64,000 nucleotides of DNA from Azorhizobium oxalatiphilum (GTDB lineage Bacteria; Pseudomonadota; Alphaproteobacteria; Rhizobiales; Xanthobacteraceae). The notes beneath the pieces were generated by a model. It was not told where the DNA came from and searched no databases. It saw nothing but the letters and a program-made list of their open reading frames with translations. The first letter of the stretch is position 1. The number at the start of each line of letters is the position of its first letter. The stretch is from contig NZ_BMCT01000006.1 of assembly GCF_014635325.1 (NCBI RefSeq), forward strand, positions 124,001 to 188,000, read 5' to 3'. Below, one piece after another: positions 34,986 to 44,900 of this stretch. The position numbers and the translations under genes are program-made.

Positions 34986-37253
34986 TCAGAGCGGCAGGCC
35001 GGCGTCTTCCGCGAAGGCCCGCAGCGCCGCGCGGATCTCGGCCGCGCCCGACGTATCCTCCAGCAGCGGCAGCAGCAAGGCCCGCGCCGCGCCCACGTCG
35101 AGATCGAGGATCACCGACTTCACCGGCCCCACCGAGGCCGGCGACAGCGACAGCGCGCGGAACCCCACCGCCGCCAGCGCGATGGCCTCCAGCGGCCGCG
35201 AGGCCAGCTCGCCGCACAGCGTCACCGGCTTGCCGTGGCGCAGGCCGGCTTCCGCCACCATGCGGAAGGCGCGCAGCGCCGCCGGCGAGAGCGGATCGAA
35301 GCGATCGGCCACGCGCACGTTGGAGCGGTCGGCGGCGAACAGGAACTGCACCAGATCGTTGGAGCCCACCGAGAGGAAGTCCGCCCGCGTCAGCATCTCG
35401 TCGAGCTGGAACAACAGGGATGGCACCTCCACCATGGCGCCCACATGGACCTTCTCGGGCAAGGCATGGCCGTGCTTGCGCAGATGGGTCAGCTCGCGCT
35501 CGAGGATGGTGCGGGCGGCATCGAACTCGTGCACATCCGCCACCATGGGGAACATGACGCGCAGTTCGCGGCCCGCCGCCGCCCGCAGCAGGGCGCGGAT
35601 CTGGCTGCGCAGCAGGCCGGGCCGGTCGAGGCCGAGGCGGATGGCGCGCCAGCCAAGGGCCGGGTTCTCCTCCTCCACGGTGCGCATGTAGGGCAGCACC
35701 TTGTCGCCGCCGATATCCAGCGTGCGGAAGGTGACGGGCCGGTCGCCGGCCGCGTCCAGCACGGCGCGATAGAGCGCCAGCTGTTCGGAGATGCGCGGGA
35801 AGGTGGAAGCCACCATGAACTGGAGTTCGGTGCGGAACAGGCCGATGCCCGCCGCCGCCGTCTCGCCGATATGCGGCAGGTCCACCAGCAGGCCGGCGTT
35901 CAGCATCAGGTCGATGGCGACGCCGTCGCGGGTGACGCTCGGCCGGTCGCGCAGCTCCGCAAAGCGGGCCTGCCGCTTCGCGCGGAAGCGCACCTTCTCC
36001 GCATAGGCTTCTTCCACGTCGCCGGGCGGGCGCAGATGCACCTGCCCCGCCAGCCCGTCCACGATCACCGGATCGCCGGGATCGGCCAGGCTGGTGGCGT
36101 TCTCCACCTGCCCCACGGCGGCGATGCCGAGCGCGCGGGCCACGATGGTGACGTGGCTGGTGGTGCCGCCCTCTTCCAGCACGAGGCCGCGGATGCGGTC
36201 GCGGTCATAGTCCAGCAGCGCCGCCGGGCTCATGTTGCGGGCGACCAGAATGGCGTTTTCCGGCAGGTCCGCGCGCTCGGAGGCGCGCTGGCGGCCGGTC
36301 AGTTCCCGCAGCAGGCGGTTGGCGAGGTCGTCCAGATCATGCAGGCGCTCGCGCAGATAGGGGTCGGAGGCACGCATGATGCGGGCGCGGGTGTCGGACT
36401 GCACCCGCTCCACCGCACCCTCGGCGGTGAGGCCGGAGTGCACCGCCTCGCGCATCCGGTGCATCCAGCCCCGGTCATGGGCGAACATGCGGTAGGCTTC
36501 GAGGATCTCGCGATGCTCGCCGGCCTTGGACAGGCCGTCCTCCTCCAGCAGCAGGTCGATGGACGCGCGCAGCTTGCCGATGGCGCCGTCGAGGCGGTCG
36601 GTTTCCTTCTGCACGTCGTCGGCAATCACATTGGTGATCACCACGCGCGGCTCGTGCAGCACCACATGGCCGAGGCCGAGGCCGTCGGCCAGCGGCGTAC
36701 CCGTCAGATGCAGTGGCCGGCGCACGGCCGGCTCCGCGCCGGGCTTGGCGAGCGCGGTCAGTTCGCCGGAGGCGATCATCTCCGCCATCACCATGGCGGT
36801 GGTCTGGAGCGCCTCGATCTCCTCGTCCGTATAGGTGCGGCGGGCGCGGTTCTGCACCACCAGCACGCCCAGCGTGTTACCGCCGCGCAGGATCGGCACG
36901 CCGAGGAACGAGTTGTAGATCTCCTCGCCCGTTTCCGGACGGTAGGAATATTCGGGATGGTTCTGGGCGTCGGAGAGGGCGAGGCTCTCGGCCTCGCGCG
37001 CCACATGGCCGACGAGGCCCTCGTCGGTGCGCATCACGGTCAGATGCACCGCGTCGCGGTTCAGACCTTCCGTTGCGTAAAGCTCAAGGGTCGCGTCCAC
37101 GCGCAGAACGTAGACCGAGCAGACTTCCGCCACCATGTTGGCAGCGATCAGCACCACGATCTTGTCCAGGCGATCCTGCGCGCTGATCGGCTCCGCCATG
37201 ACTTCGCGGAGACGCCTCAAGAGCACGCGGGGGCCGCCGAGCGCGCCACGCAT
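34986..37253 (-). CDS. ptsP: Enzyme I-Ntr of the nitrogen phosphotransferase system
   Basis: The 755-residue protein starts at the ATG at 37253. It has an N-terminal GAF domain (about 20-165), an enzyme I helical domain, a phosphohistidine domain with [12 protein letters not shown], and a C-terminal PEP-binding TIM barrel ending with GSNDLVQF and CGELAS. It takes phosphate from PEP and starts the NPr/EIIA-Ntr relay that controls nitrogen, potassium and carbon-storage responses. The GAF domain is thought to sense glutamine/2-oxoglutarate. Confidence 0.96.
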   Translation of the reverse strand: MRGALGGPRVLLRRLREVMAEPISAQDRLDKIVVLIAANMVAEVCSVYVLRVDATLELYATEGLNRDAVHLTVMRTDEGLVGHVAREAESLALSDAQNHPEYSYRPETGEEIYNSFLGVPILRGGNTLGVLVVQNRARRTYTDEEIEALQTTAMVMAEMIASGELTALAKPGAEPAVRRPLHLTGTPLADGLGLGHVVLHEPRVVITNVIADDVQKETDRLDGAIGKLRASIDLLLEEDGLSKAGEHREILEAYRMFAHDRGWMHRMREAVHSGLTAEGAVERVQSDTRARIMRASDPYLRERLHDLDDLANRLLRELTGRQRASERADLPENAILVARNMSPAALLDYDRDRIRGLVLEEGGTTSHVTIVARALGIAAVGQVENATSLADPGDPVIVDGLAGQVHLRPPGDVEEAYAEKVRFRAKRQARFAELRDRPSVTRDGVAIDLMLNAGLLVDLPHIGETAAAGIGLFRTELQFMVASTFPRISEQLALYRAVLDAAGDRPVTFRTLDIGGDKVLPYMRTVEEENPALGWRAIRLGLDRPGLLRSQIRALLRAAAGRELRVMFPMVADVHEFDAARTILERELTHLRKHGHALPEKVHVGAMVEVPSLLFQLDEMLTRADFLSVGSNDLVQFLFAADRSNVRVADRFDPLSPAALRAFRMVAEAGLRHGKPVTLCGELASRPLEAIALAAVGFRALSLSPASVGPVKSVILDLDVGAARALLLPLLEDTSGAAEIRAALRAFAEDAGLPL

Positions 37254-37488
37254 CGACCCATCCTCGAAAACAGGTGGCCGGGAACCACAACCCGGAAACG
37301 GATCTGCGGATGGCGCCCCCCGGCGACTCAACTTCACCATACCACCACACGGCGAGCCGGGTGGTGCAGCGGCGCGCTCTCACGAGAGCCGCTGCGGCCG
37401 GACGACGTGCCGCCTCAGCGACCGTCGTTCAACCGGACATATGCGCGCAGCCCGCCTCTCGCGCTGGGCGCGTGAGGCGGAAGCCGCG

Positions 37489-38751
37489 TCAGCTGTCCAG
37501 CCCGTATAGCGAATGCAGAGTCCGAACGGCAAGCTCGGTATAGGCGGCATCGATCAGGATGGAGATCTTGATCTCCGACGTGGTGATGGCCCGGATGTTG
37601 ATGCCCTTGGCCGCCAGCGCCTTGAAGGCATCAGCCGCGACACCCGCATGCGAGCGCATGCCGATGCCGATCACCGACACCTTGGTGACGTCGGTGGCGC
37701 CTTCCACGGTCTCGAAACCGATCTCGGCCTTGGCCTTGGTCAGCACGTCCTTGGCCCGCTCGTAATCGGCGGTGGGGACGGTGAAGGTGATGTCCGTGTA
37801 GCGGCCGTCCGACGACACGTTCTGGACGATCATGTCCACATTGATGTGGGCATCGGCCAGCGGCACGAACACCGAGGCGGCGATGCCCGGCTTGTCTTCC
37901 ACGCGGCGGATCGAGACCTGGGCCTCGTCCTTGGCGAAGGCGATGCCGGTGACGACCTGAGCTTCCATCTGGTTTGCCACGATTTCCTCCTCGTCGCAGA
38001 TGAGGGTGCCAGCCGCCTCGACGGTGCCCATGTGCGGGGCGTCGGGGTCTTCAAAGCTGGAGCGCACGAAGGTGCGCACCTGATGCACCATGGCGAGTTC
38101 CACGGAGCGGACCTGCAGCACCTTGGCGCCGAGCGAGGCCATCTCCAGCATTTCTTCAAACGCGATGCGGTCGAGGCGCTTGGCCTTCGGCACCACGCGC
38201 GGATCGGTGGTGTAGACCCCATCCACGTCCGTATAGATGTCGCAGCGCTCCGCGCCGATGGCGGCGGCAATGGCCACCGCGCTGGTGTCCGAGCCGCCAC
38301 GGCCCAGCGTGGTGATGCGGCCGGAGGGCAGATGGATGCCCTGGAAGCCGGCGATCACGCCCACTTCGCCGGCATCGAGGCGGGCCATCAGCGCGGTGCC
38401 GTCCACCTCCTGGATGCGGGCCGAGCCGTGCGCATCGTCGGTGGAGATCGGGATCTGCCAGCCCTGCCAGGAGCGGGCGTCCACGCCCAGCGACTGGAGC
38501 GTGATGGCCAGCAGGCCGGACGTGACCTGCTCGCCGGACGCGACCACGGCGTCGTATTCGCGGGCGTCATGGAGCGCGGAGGCTTCCTTGGCCCAGCCCA
38601 CCAGCTCGTTGGTCTTGCCGGACATGGCGGAGACGACCACCGCCACCTGATAGCCGGCGTCCACCTCGCGCTTCACATGGCGCGCCACGTTGCGGATGCG
38701 TTCGATATTGGCGACGGACGTGCCGCCGAACTTCATGACCAGCCGAGCCAT
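37489..38751 (-). CDS. lysC: Aspartate kinase
   Basis: The 420-residue protein has an N-terminal kinase domain with KFGGTSVAN and GRGGSDTSAVA, and a regulatory C-terminal part of two ACT domains (about 265-410) that bind lysine and threonine. It commits aspartate to the Lys/Thr/Met pathway. It is upstream of ptsP, with 235 bp between them. Confidence 0.97.
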   Translation of the reverse strand: MARLVMKFGGTSVANIERIRNVARHVKREVDAGYQVAVVVSAMSGKTNELVGWAKEASALHDAREYDAVVASGEQVTSGLLAITLQSLGVDARSWQGWQIPISTDDAHGSARIQEVDGTALMARLDAGEVGVIAGFQGIHLPSGRITTLGRGGSDTSAVAIAAAIGAERCDIYTDVDGVYTTDPRVVPKAKRLDRIAFEEMLEMASLGAKVLQVRSVELAMVHQVRTFVRSSFEDPDAPHMGTVEAAGTLICDEEEIVANQMEAQVVTGIAFAKDEAQVSIRRVEDKPGIAASVFVPLADAHINVDMIVQNVSSDGRYTDITFTVPTADYERAKDVLTKAKAEIGFETVEGATDVTKVSVIGIGMRSHAGVAADAFKALAAKGINIRAITTSEIKISILIDAAYTELAVRTLHSLYGLDS

Positions 38752-38826
38752 TGCTCGCGCCTCTCTTAAAATCAGTGTCAGGGAAAACGAACGATCGGGC
38801 TGCGCGGGCGGGCCTCGCCCGCAGCA

Positions 38827-38940
38827 TCATTTTCGGGCGTTGCGTTTGCTCATAATGGCCGGACGCAGCGTCGCGGCGCGTTTGGGCAGACCCACAACGC
38901 GCTCAAGAACCGACGTGCGAAACGCGACCTGCTGAGACAT
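38827..38940 (-). CDS. Possible 37-residue basic peptide upstream of lysC
   Basis: An ATG at 38940 follows GGGGAGGGG at suitable distance and opens a 37-codon frame ending TGA at 38827. The product is basic (MSQQVAFRTSVLERVVG at the start, SKRNARK at the end). It lies 75 bp before lysC on the same strand. It has no Lys or Thr run, so it is not an obvious attenuator leader. It could be a genuine small protein or chance. Confidence 0.3.
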   Translation of the reverse strand: MSQQVAFRTSVLERVVGLPKRAATLRPAIMSKRNARK

Positions 38941-39053
38941 TCCCGACCCCTCCCCACGGCGTCCTATGCGGCCGCAGGCGATGAACTGCGGCGCTAAATA
39001 GCGGGCGCGCGCCCTTCCGGCAATGGGGCGCGCCTTTATTGGAATTTATGCGG

Positions 39054-40190
39054 TCAAGCGGCCCGCATCTCTTCGAGGAAGGCGCGCACGCTGGCCGCGT
39101 CCACGTCCTTGGCCACGAAGGCTTCGCCGATGCCCCGCGTCAGGATGAAGGTGAGCTGGCCGCGCGAGACCTTCTTGTCCTGCGCGATCAGGGTCATCAG
39201 GCCGTCGGTGTCGGGCAGTTCGCCGGGCACGTCACTGATGCGGGTGGGCAGGCCCACCGCTTCCAGATGCCGCTGCGCCCGCACCACATCCTGCCCAGAG
39301 CACAGGCCGAGCCGGGCGGAATAGGCAAAGGCGAGGCACATGCCGATGGACACGCCCTCGCCGTGCAGCAGGCGCTGGGAATAGCCGGCGCCGGCCTCCA
39401 GAGCATGACCGAAGGTGTGGCCGAGATTGAGCAGGGCGCGATCGCCGGTCTCGGTCTCGTCGCGGGCGACGATGGCCGCCTTGGCGGTGCAGGAGGCGGC
39501 CACCGCCGCCACCCGCTCGGCCGAGCCCGTGACGATCTCGCGCCACGCGCCTTCCAGCCAGTCGAACAGTTTCGCGTCGCCCAGCAGGCCGTATTTGGCC
39601 ACTTCCGCATAGCCCGCGCGCAACTCCCGCGCCGGCAAAGTATCCAGCGCCCCGGTATCCGCCACCACGAGCACCGGCTGGTGGAAGGCGCCGATGAGGT
39701 TCTTGCCCTGCGGCGAATTGATGCCGGTCTTGCCGCCGACCGACGAATCCACCTGCGCCAGCAAAGAGGTCGGAGCCTGCACGAAATCCAGCCCGCGCCG
39801 AACCACCGAGGCGGCAAAGCCGGCCAGATCACCCACCACGCCGCCACCCAGCGCCAGCACGAGGTCGCGCCGCTCGATGCGGGCGGCGATCAGCCCCTCC
39901 GTCACCTGCTGAAGGCCGGCATAGCTTTTCGCACTCTCCCCCGGCTCGATCACGATGGCGGATGAGGTGATGCCCGCTGCCGCCAGCGAGGCTTCCACCG
40001 TGCCGAGATGGTGCTGCGCCACATTGCGGTCAGTGACGATGGCCACCCGCGCGCCCGGCCGCAGCGCCGCGATGCGCGCGCCGATGCCAGCCAGCAGGCC
40101 GGGGCCGATGGCGATGTCATAGGCCCGGTTGCCCAGTTCCACCCGCACGAGGCGCGGATCAGCGGCGGGAGACGGGGAAGCGGCAGTCAT
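39054..40190 (-). CDS. aroB: 3-Dehydroquinate synthase
   Basis: The 378-residue protein shows NAD-binding and metal-site segments of the family: GGGVVGDLAGF, DSSVGGKTGIN and LNLGHTFGHALE (Zn-binding His). It is the second step of the shikimate pathway. It lies 36 bp downstream of aroK in one operon. Confidence 0.97.
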   Translation of the reverse strand: MTAASPSPAADPRLVRVELGNRAYDIAIGPGLLAGIGARIAALRPGARVAIVTDRNVAQHHLGTVEASLAAAGITSSAIVIEPGESAKSYAGLQQVTEGLIAARIERRDLVLALGGGVVGDLAGFAASVVRRGLDFVQAPTSLLAQVDSSVGGKTGINSPQGKNLIGAFHQPVLVVADTGALDTLPARELRAGYAEVAKYGLLGDAKLFDWLEGAWREIVTGSAERVAAVAASCTAKAAIVARDETETGDRALLNLGHTFGHALEAGAGYSQRLLHGEGVSIGMCLAFAYSARLGLCSGQDVVRAQRHLEAVGLPTRISDVPGELPDTDGLMTLIAQDKKVSRGQLTFILTRGIGEAFVAKDVDAASVRAFLEEMRAA

Positions 40191-40226
40191 GGGCGAATGT
40201 CCTGAAGATGAGAGGCAGCCAGTGCC

Positions 40227-40880
40227 TCAGGGCGCGGAGGAGGGGGCGGGCGACGCCTGCCCCTCGGCCTTGCGCTGGAAATGGGTGCCGAGGGCGGCGA
40301 GCACATCGTCCACCACCGCCTCATGGGTGGCGTCGCGCGATTCCACCGTCAGATCGGCCAGCGCATAGGTGTCGCCGCGCGCGGCCAGCAGCCGGGCCAG
40401 CTTCTCGGCCGGATCGCCCTCCGCCAGCAGCGGCCGGTCGGTGCGCTTGCGCACCCGGCGCAGCAGCACGCCCAGATCCGCGCTCAGCCACACCGACACG
40501 CCCAGGCGGGCCACCGCCGCGCGGGTGTCCGCATTCATGAAGGCCCCACCGCCGGTGGCGAGCACGATCGGCCCCCCCTGCAGCAGGCGGATCATCACTC
40601 GCTTCTCGCCGTCGCGGAACTCCACCTCGCCGCGCGAGGCGAAGATCTCCGGGATGGACATGCCGGCGGCGCGCTCGATTTCCTCGTCCGCATCCATGAA
40701 GGGCAAGCCGAGGCGCTTGGCGAGGCGGCGGCCCACAGACGACTTGCCGGCGCCCGGCATGCCCACGAGCACGATGCAGCGCGTGCCGAGACGTTCCAGC
40801 AACAGCGATTCGGGCGCGGAGGTGCCGCCCCCTTCCGCCTTGCCCCGGCCCGATTGAGCACCCACTGCCGTCTCCTCCAT
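40227..40880 (-). CDS. aroK: Shikimate kinase
   Basis: The 217-residue protein has Walker A GMPGAGKSS, shikimate-binding DADEEIE, GGGAF and RTDRPLL lid residues. An extra N-terminal stretch of about 30 Gly/Ser-rich residues precedes the core. It is the fifth shikimate-pathway step. It is divergent from the small membrane protein and xerD, a common alphaproteobacterial layout. Confidence 0.96.
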   Translation of the reverse strand: MEETAVGAQSGRGKAEGGGTSAPESLLLERLGTRCIVLVGMPGAGKSSVGRRLAKRLGLPFMDADEEIERAAGMSIPEIFASRGEVEFRDGEKRVMIRLLQGGPIVLATGGGAFMNADTRAAVARLGVSVWLSADLGVLLRRVRKRTDRPLLAEGDPAEKLARLLAARGDTYALADLTVESRDATHEAVVDDVLAALGTHFQRKAEGQASPAPSSAP

Positions 40881-41067
40881 CCCGGCCGGCCCTGCCGCCG
40901 GGAGACACGCCCCATGCCGTACCCCGCTCGGGACCGGCCACCCGCGTCATTTTCCGTTGGCCCGCCCCTAGCACCATGGGACCGAACCGGCAATGGCCGG
41001 TTGAAAGCACAAGCGCAGCGTGCGACCAGTCAGGAAAGCATGTCCAGCGCGATTCGGAAGATCCAAC

Positions 41068-41211
41068 GTGCCGAGCCTTCTGCGCTTTCTCCTCGTGGTC
41101 GCCATTCTCGCCGGCCTCGCCTATGCGGGCGTCTTCGCCCTCGCCACCATGGTCCAGCCGGTGCAGCGGGAAACCAGCTTCACCGTGCCCAACGACCGCT
41201 TCGCCAAATGA
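41068..41211 (+). CDS. Small single-pass membrane protein before xerD
   Basis: I take the GTG at 41068 (MPSLLRFLLVVAILAG), giving 47 residues; an ATG at 41020 would add 16 uncharacteristic residues. It has one transmembrane helix, then a short tail ending VPNDRFAK. Similar small proteins precede xerD in related genomes. Function unknown. Confidence 0.65.
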   Translation: MPSLLRFLLVVAILAGLAYAGVFALATMVQPVQRETSFTVPNDRFAK

Positions 41212-41230
41212 GCGCGCGCGGCAGGTGCCC

Positions 41231-42160
41231 GTGAGCGCCTCCGGCCCCATCGCCTTGTTTCTCGACATGCAGGCGGTGGAGCGCGGCGCCAGCGCCCACA
41301 CGCTCGACGCCTATGGTCGCGACCTCGCCGATTTCGACGACTTTCTCGGCGTGCGGGTCAAACCCGTGGACGCGGCCGACACCGACGACATCCGCGCCTA
41401 TCTGGCCGAACTCACCGACCGGGGCCTCAAGGCCACCACGGTGGCGCGGCGCCTGTCCGCCATCCGCCAGCTCTACCGTTTCCTCTATGCGGAGGGCATG
41501 CGCGGCGATGATCCCGCCGCCGTGCTGGAAGGCCCCAAGCGCGGCCGGCCCTTGCCCAAGGTGCTGAGCGTCGATCAGGTGACGCGCCTCATCGACACCG
41601 CCCATGCCCGCGTGGCCGAGGTGCCGGCGGAAGCATCCCCCGGCGAGCGGCTGCGGCGGCTGCGCTGCGTGTGCCTCGTCGAGTTGCTCTATGCCACCGG
41701 CCTGCGCGTGACCGAGCTTGTGGAGCTGCCGGCCGCCGCCGCCCGCGCCCGCGACGTGCTGATGGTGACGGGCAAGGGCAGCAAGGAGCGCCTCGTGCCG
41801 CTGGGCAGCGCCGCCAAGGCGGCCATGGCGGCCTATCTGGCGGCACGCAAGGAGGCGGGGCTGGGCGCCTCCCGCTGGTTGTTCCCGACCTCCGCGGAAA
41901 GCGGCCATCTGACCCGCCAGCATGCGGCGCGGGAACTGAAGGATCTGGCGGTGGCGGCGGGCGTGCCGCCCGCCTCTTTGTCGCCGCACGTGCTGCGCCA
42001 TGCCTTCGCCAGCCACCTTCTGGCCCATGGCGCGGATCTGCGCATCGTGCAGACCCTGCTCGGCCATGCGGATGTCTCCACGACGCAGATCTACACCCAC
42101 ATCCTGGACGAGCGCCTGAAGAGCATGGTCCGCGACCTGCACCCGCTGTCGGGGGAGTGA
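41231..42160 (+). CDS. xerD: Tyrosine recombinase XerD
   Basis: The 309-residue protein starts from the GTG at 41231 with GGCAGG before it; a GTG at 41225 is equivalent. Catalytic residues are Arg in ATGLRVTEL, Lys in GKGSKER, HVLRHAF (HxxR), His in LLGHADVSTTQ and Tyr in IYTH. With XerC it resolves chromosome dimers at dif. This is the chromosomal housekeeping enzyme, not related to the mobile element. Confidence 0.93.
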   Translation: MSASGPIALFLDMQAVERGASAHTLDAYGRDLADFDDFLGVRVKPVDAADTDDIRAYLAELTDRGLKATTVARRLSAIRQLYRFLYAEGMRGDDPAAVLEGPKRGRPLPKVLSVDQVTRLIDTAHARVAEVPAEASPGERLRRLRCVCLVELLYATGLRVTELVELPAAAARARDVLMVTGKGSKERLVPLGSAAKAAMAAYLAARKEAGLGASRWLFPTSAESGHLTRQHAARELKDLAVAAGVPPASLSPHVLRHAFASHLLAHGADLRIVQTLLGHADVSTTQIYTHILDERLKSMVRDLHPLSGE

Positions 42161-42365
42161 GGGCGGGGGATCGGCATCCCCGCCGCAGCGGCGTCACCGT
42201 CACCTTGATCAGCAGCATGTCCACCCGGAGCGGTCCTTCCAGCGACGGCGCGACGGGCGGCAGTATCCGGCTATGCCCCGGCTCCGGCCGTGGTCACGCG
42301 GTGCGATCTGCCGGGCAGGTTGTGGCGCCATCCCCATTATCCTGAGGCGGCCCCTTTCATCGGCG

Positions 42366-42734
42366 GCGCGCGACGCCTATATTCCAGGTGCCGGCGCAAG
42401 CCGGATATGGCGATAAACGGTTGTCGGAATAAACCTTTCGGACCCGGGGGCAGTACCCGGCGCCTCCACCAAAGCCCACAACGTCCGCGCGAAAACGCTG
42501 GCGGGTTGGGCTCCGGCGGGGGCGAAACAGGATCGACGAGGGCGTAAAGGGCTTTCTTTCGCTCGGCATGGTTCCGCCGATATCGGGCCGTCCTATAGTT
42601 GCGAATGACAACTATGCTCCGGTTGCCGTTGCCGCGTGAGCGGTAAAGGTACCGAAATAAAGTCCTAGCCGGGTAGCTCTGGTTAGGCGGGGTTCGGAGG
42701 CACCTGGCAACAGAAGCCTCCACTTACCTTTCGG
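42366..42734 (+). ncRNA. ssrA: Two-piece (permuted) tmRNA
   Basis: The circularly permuted alphaproteobacterial form is recognised by three parts. The acceptor piece ends CGCCTCC-A-CCA at 42461-42471. Its 7-bp partner GGGGGCG starts the coding piece at 42518-42524. The tag frame at 42601-42639 encodes ANDNYAPVAVAA followed by TGA. The 46 bases between the pieces are the loop removed in maturation. Outer ends are approximate; a GGAGGC/GCCTCC hairpin at 42696-42721 lies near the 3' end. It rescues stalled ribosomes and tags the nascent chain for ClpXP, with SspB as adaptor, whose gene follows. Confidence 0.93.
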
Positions 42735-42862
42735 GGCGGCCGGCCCGACGGGCAAGTTCAATGCGGACGAAAGTCCCATGTGGTGCGACCCTTTTCCGCG
42801 CGACCAGAAAGTCGCGTAGCATAAGGTAAGCTGTGTTTCGGCCGGAGCCATCAGCAGGACCC

Positions 42863-43456
42863 ATGCCGCCGGTCGACCATATCCGTTACGATCTTCTCGC
42901 CCAGGAAGCGCTGCGTGGCGTCGTGCGCCGCGTGCTCATGGATGTGGCCCGCGACGGCCTGCCCGGCGACCATCATTTCTATCTGTCCTTCGATACCCGC
43001 GCGCCCGGCGTGCGTCTCTCGCAGCGCATGCGCGAGCAGTATCCCGAGGACATGACCATCGTGCTCCAGCACCAGTTCTGGGACATGACCGTGACCGAGC
43101 ACGCGCTCGAGGTCGGCCTGTCCTTCGGCGGCGTGCCCGAGAAGCTGCTCATTCCCTTCTCCGCCATGAAGGGTTTCTTCGACCCTTCGGTGAAGTTCGG
43201 CCTCCAGTTCGATCTCGGCACCCCCGAGGACGAGCCGGAGCTGGATGGCGAGCAGGATGACGCCGTCGCCACCCTCGCGCCCGTGGCCTCGCTGCCCACC
43301 GCCGCCCGGCCGCCCCGTGGCGCCGGCTCCGAGCCCTCCGTCGCCACCACCGAGACGGCCGAGACGCCCGCGGACGGCGACAAGGAAGGCACCGGCGAGA
43401 CCCCGCCGGCCGGCGGCGCCGAAGTGGTGCGGCTGGACGTCTTCCGCAAGAAGTGA
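42863..43456 (+). CDS. sspB: SspB-alpha, ClpXP adaptor for ssrA-tagged proteins
   Basis: The 197-residue protein starts from the ATG at 42863 (MPPVDHIRYDLL) with AGCAGGA upstream. The N-terminal 115 residues form the tag-binding domain (HFYLSFDT, MTIVLQHQFWDM, FGGVPEKLLIPFSAM). A long Pro/Glu/Thr-rich flexible linker follows, then the short C-terminal ClpX-tethering motif VVRLDVFRKK. It delivers ssrA-tagged substrates to ClpXP. It starts about 130 bp after ssrA. Confidence 0.92.
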   Translation: MPPVDHIRYDLLAQEALRGVVRRVLMDVARDGLPGDHHFYLSFDTRAPGVRLSQRMREQYPEDMTIVLQHQFWDMTVTEHALEVGLSFGGVPEKLLIPFSAMKGFFDPSVKFGLQFDLGTPEDEPELDGEQDDAVATLAPVASLPTAARPPRGAGSEPSVATTETAETPADGDKEGTGETPPAGGAEVVRLDVFRKK

Positions 43457-43503
43457 GCCCGCACGCGGCTCCAGTCTGAAATTCCCATCATGATCCTTCT
43501 CCC

Positions 43504-44778
43504 ATGACAGCCGAACCTGATGTCGTCGTCGTGGGGGCGGGGGCCGCCGGCCTTGCCGCCGCGCAGGCCCTGCGCGCGGGTGGCGCCGAGGTGCGGGTGC
43601 TGGAAGCCGCCGGCCGCATCGGCGGGCGGGCCTTCACCGACACCACCAGCCTCGGCCTGCCGTGGGACCATGGCTGCCACTGGCTGCACCACGCCGCCGA
43701 CAATCCCTTCGTGCCCATCGCCGATCGCCTCGGCTTCGCCTATCGCCGCACCGAGGCGCGGGCCGACCGGCCGATCTATCGCGGCGCCCGCCGTCTCGAC
43801 GCCCTTGAGGCCACCGCCGCGCGGGCCGAGGTGGATGCCGCCTTCGATGCCGTGCGCGCGGCGGGCGAAAACGGCGAGGACATTCCGGCCGCCGCCGTGC
43901 TGGCGGCGCGGGCGGGTGATCCGCGCTGGGCCGCTCTGGTGCGCAACTGGTTCGCGCTCATGTCGGCGCAGGATCCCGAGCGCATCTCCTGCGTGGATTA
44001 TGCCGCTTATGCGGATTCCGACGACAACTGGCCGGTGACGGACGGCTATGGCGCGCTCATCGCCGCCAGCGGCGCCGACGTGCCGGTGACGCTGGCCTGT
44101 CCGGTCAGACGCCTCGACTGGTCCGGCCCCAAAGTGAAGGTGGAGACGGATCAGGGCACATTGCGCGCCCGCGCTGTCATCGTCACGGTTTCCACAGAGG
44201 TGATCGCGAAAGGCCGGCTCGGCTTCCTGCCCCATTTGCCGGCGGAGCTGATGGACGCCTTCGCCGCTCTGCCTCTGGGGGTCGCGGAAAAGATCGCGCT
44301 CAGCTTCGATCGCGACGTGTTCGGCATCTCCACGCCGCTGGGTGTGACCGCGCTCGACGCCGGCATGCCGGAACGCAGCCCGTTCAACTTCCAGCTCCTG
44401 CCCGGCCCGCGCCCGGCCGCCATCGGCCATGTGGCGGGGCAGGCGGGGCTGGATCTGCTCCGGGCCGGGCCGCAGGCCATGGCGGATGCCGCGCTCGACG
44501 CGCTCTGCGCCATCTTCGGCGCGGATCTGCGCCAGCGCGTGCGCGGCCATTTCAACACCGCGTGGGTGGACGAGCCCTATATCGGCGGCGCCTATTCCTG
44601 CGCCCTGCCGGGACAGGCGAAAGCCCGCGACCTGTTGTACGAGCCGCTGGCGGAGCGCATCTTCTTTGCCGGCGAAGCAATCCATCGCACCGCCTTCACC
44701 ACCGCCCATGGCGCCCATCTGTCCGGGCAGGCGGCGGCTGCGAGAGTGGTGGCGCTCCATCCGCCGGCACCAGTCTAG
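43504..44778 (+). CDS. FAD-dependent amine oxidase
   Basis: The 424-residue protein has the dinucleotide-binding GAGAAGLAAAQAL and the GG doublet (RIGGRAFTD) near the N-terminus, and the FAD-contacting FFAGEAIH near the C-terminus, as in monoamine/polyamine oxidases. The substrate is unknown. No signal peptide. It follows sspB by 47 bp and could share its transcript. Confidence 0.88.
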   Translation: MTAEPDVVVVGAGAAGLAAAQALRAGGAEVRVLEAAGRIGGRAFTDTTSLGLPWDHGCHWLHHAADNPFVPIADRLGFAYRRTEARADRPIYRGARRLDALEATAARAEVDAAFDAVRAAGENGEDIPAAAVLAARAGDPRWAALVRNWFALMSAQDPERISCVDYAAYADSDDNWPVTDGYGALIAASGADVPVTLACPVRRLDWSGPKVKVETDQGTLRARAVIVTVSTEVIAKGRLGFLPHLPAELMDAFAALPLGVAEKIALSFDRDVFGISTPLGVTALDAGMPERSPFNFQLLPGPRPAAIGHVAGQAGLDLLRAGPQAMADAALDALCAIFGADLRQRVRGHFNTAWVDEPYIGGAYSCALPGQAKARDLLYEPLAERIFFAGEAIHRTAFTTAHGAHLSGQAAAARVVALHPPAPV

Positions 44779-44897
44779 GAGCCGGATCGGACCAGATGCC
44801 AATCTGGTCCGTGAATCCGCCTCCCAACCCGTCAGGGGCCGGATCGGGCCAGATGCCGATCTGGTCCGTGAATCCGCCTCCCAATCCTTCAGGAGCC
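44777..44897. repeat. 57-bp tandem repeat with hairpins before folA
   Basis: There are two tandem 57-bp units (44777-44833 and 44834-44890) and the first 7 bases of a third (AGGAGCC, 44891-44897), which serves as the folA ribosome-binding site. Each unit has an inverted repeat: GGACCAGAT/ATCTGGTCC at 44789-44797 and 44802-44810 (perfect), and a one-change version at 44846-44854 and 44859-44867. The period is a multiple of three, and the folA frame is open through both units. Confidence 0.9.
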
Positions 44898-44900
44898 GCC

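Noticed and set aside
34899-37475. Very long open frame opposite ptsP
   Set aside because: It lies antisense to the clear ptsP gene; long antisense frames are expected at this GC content and the translation is His/Gln/Arg-rich without any domain.
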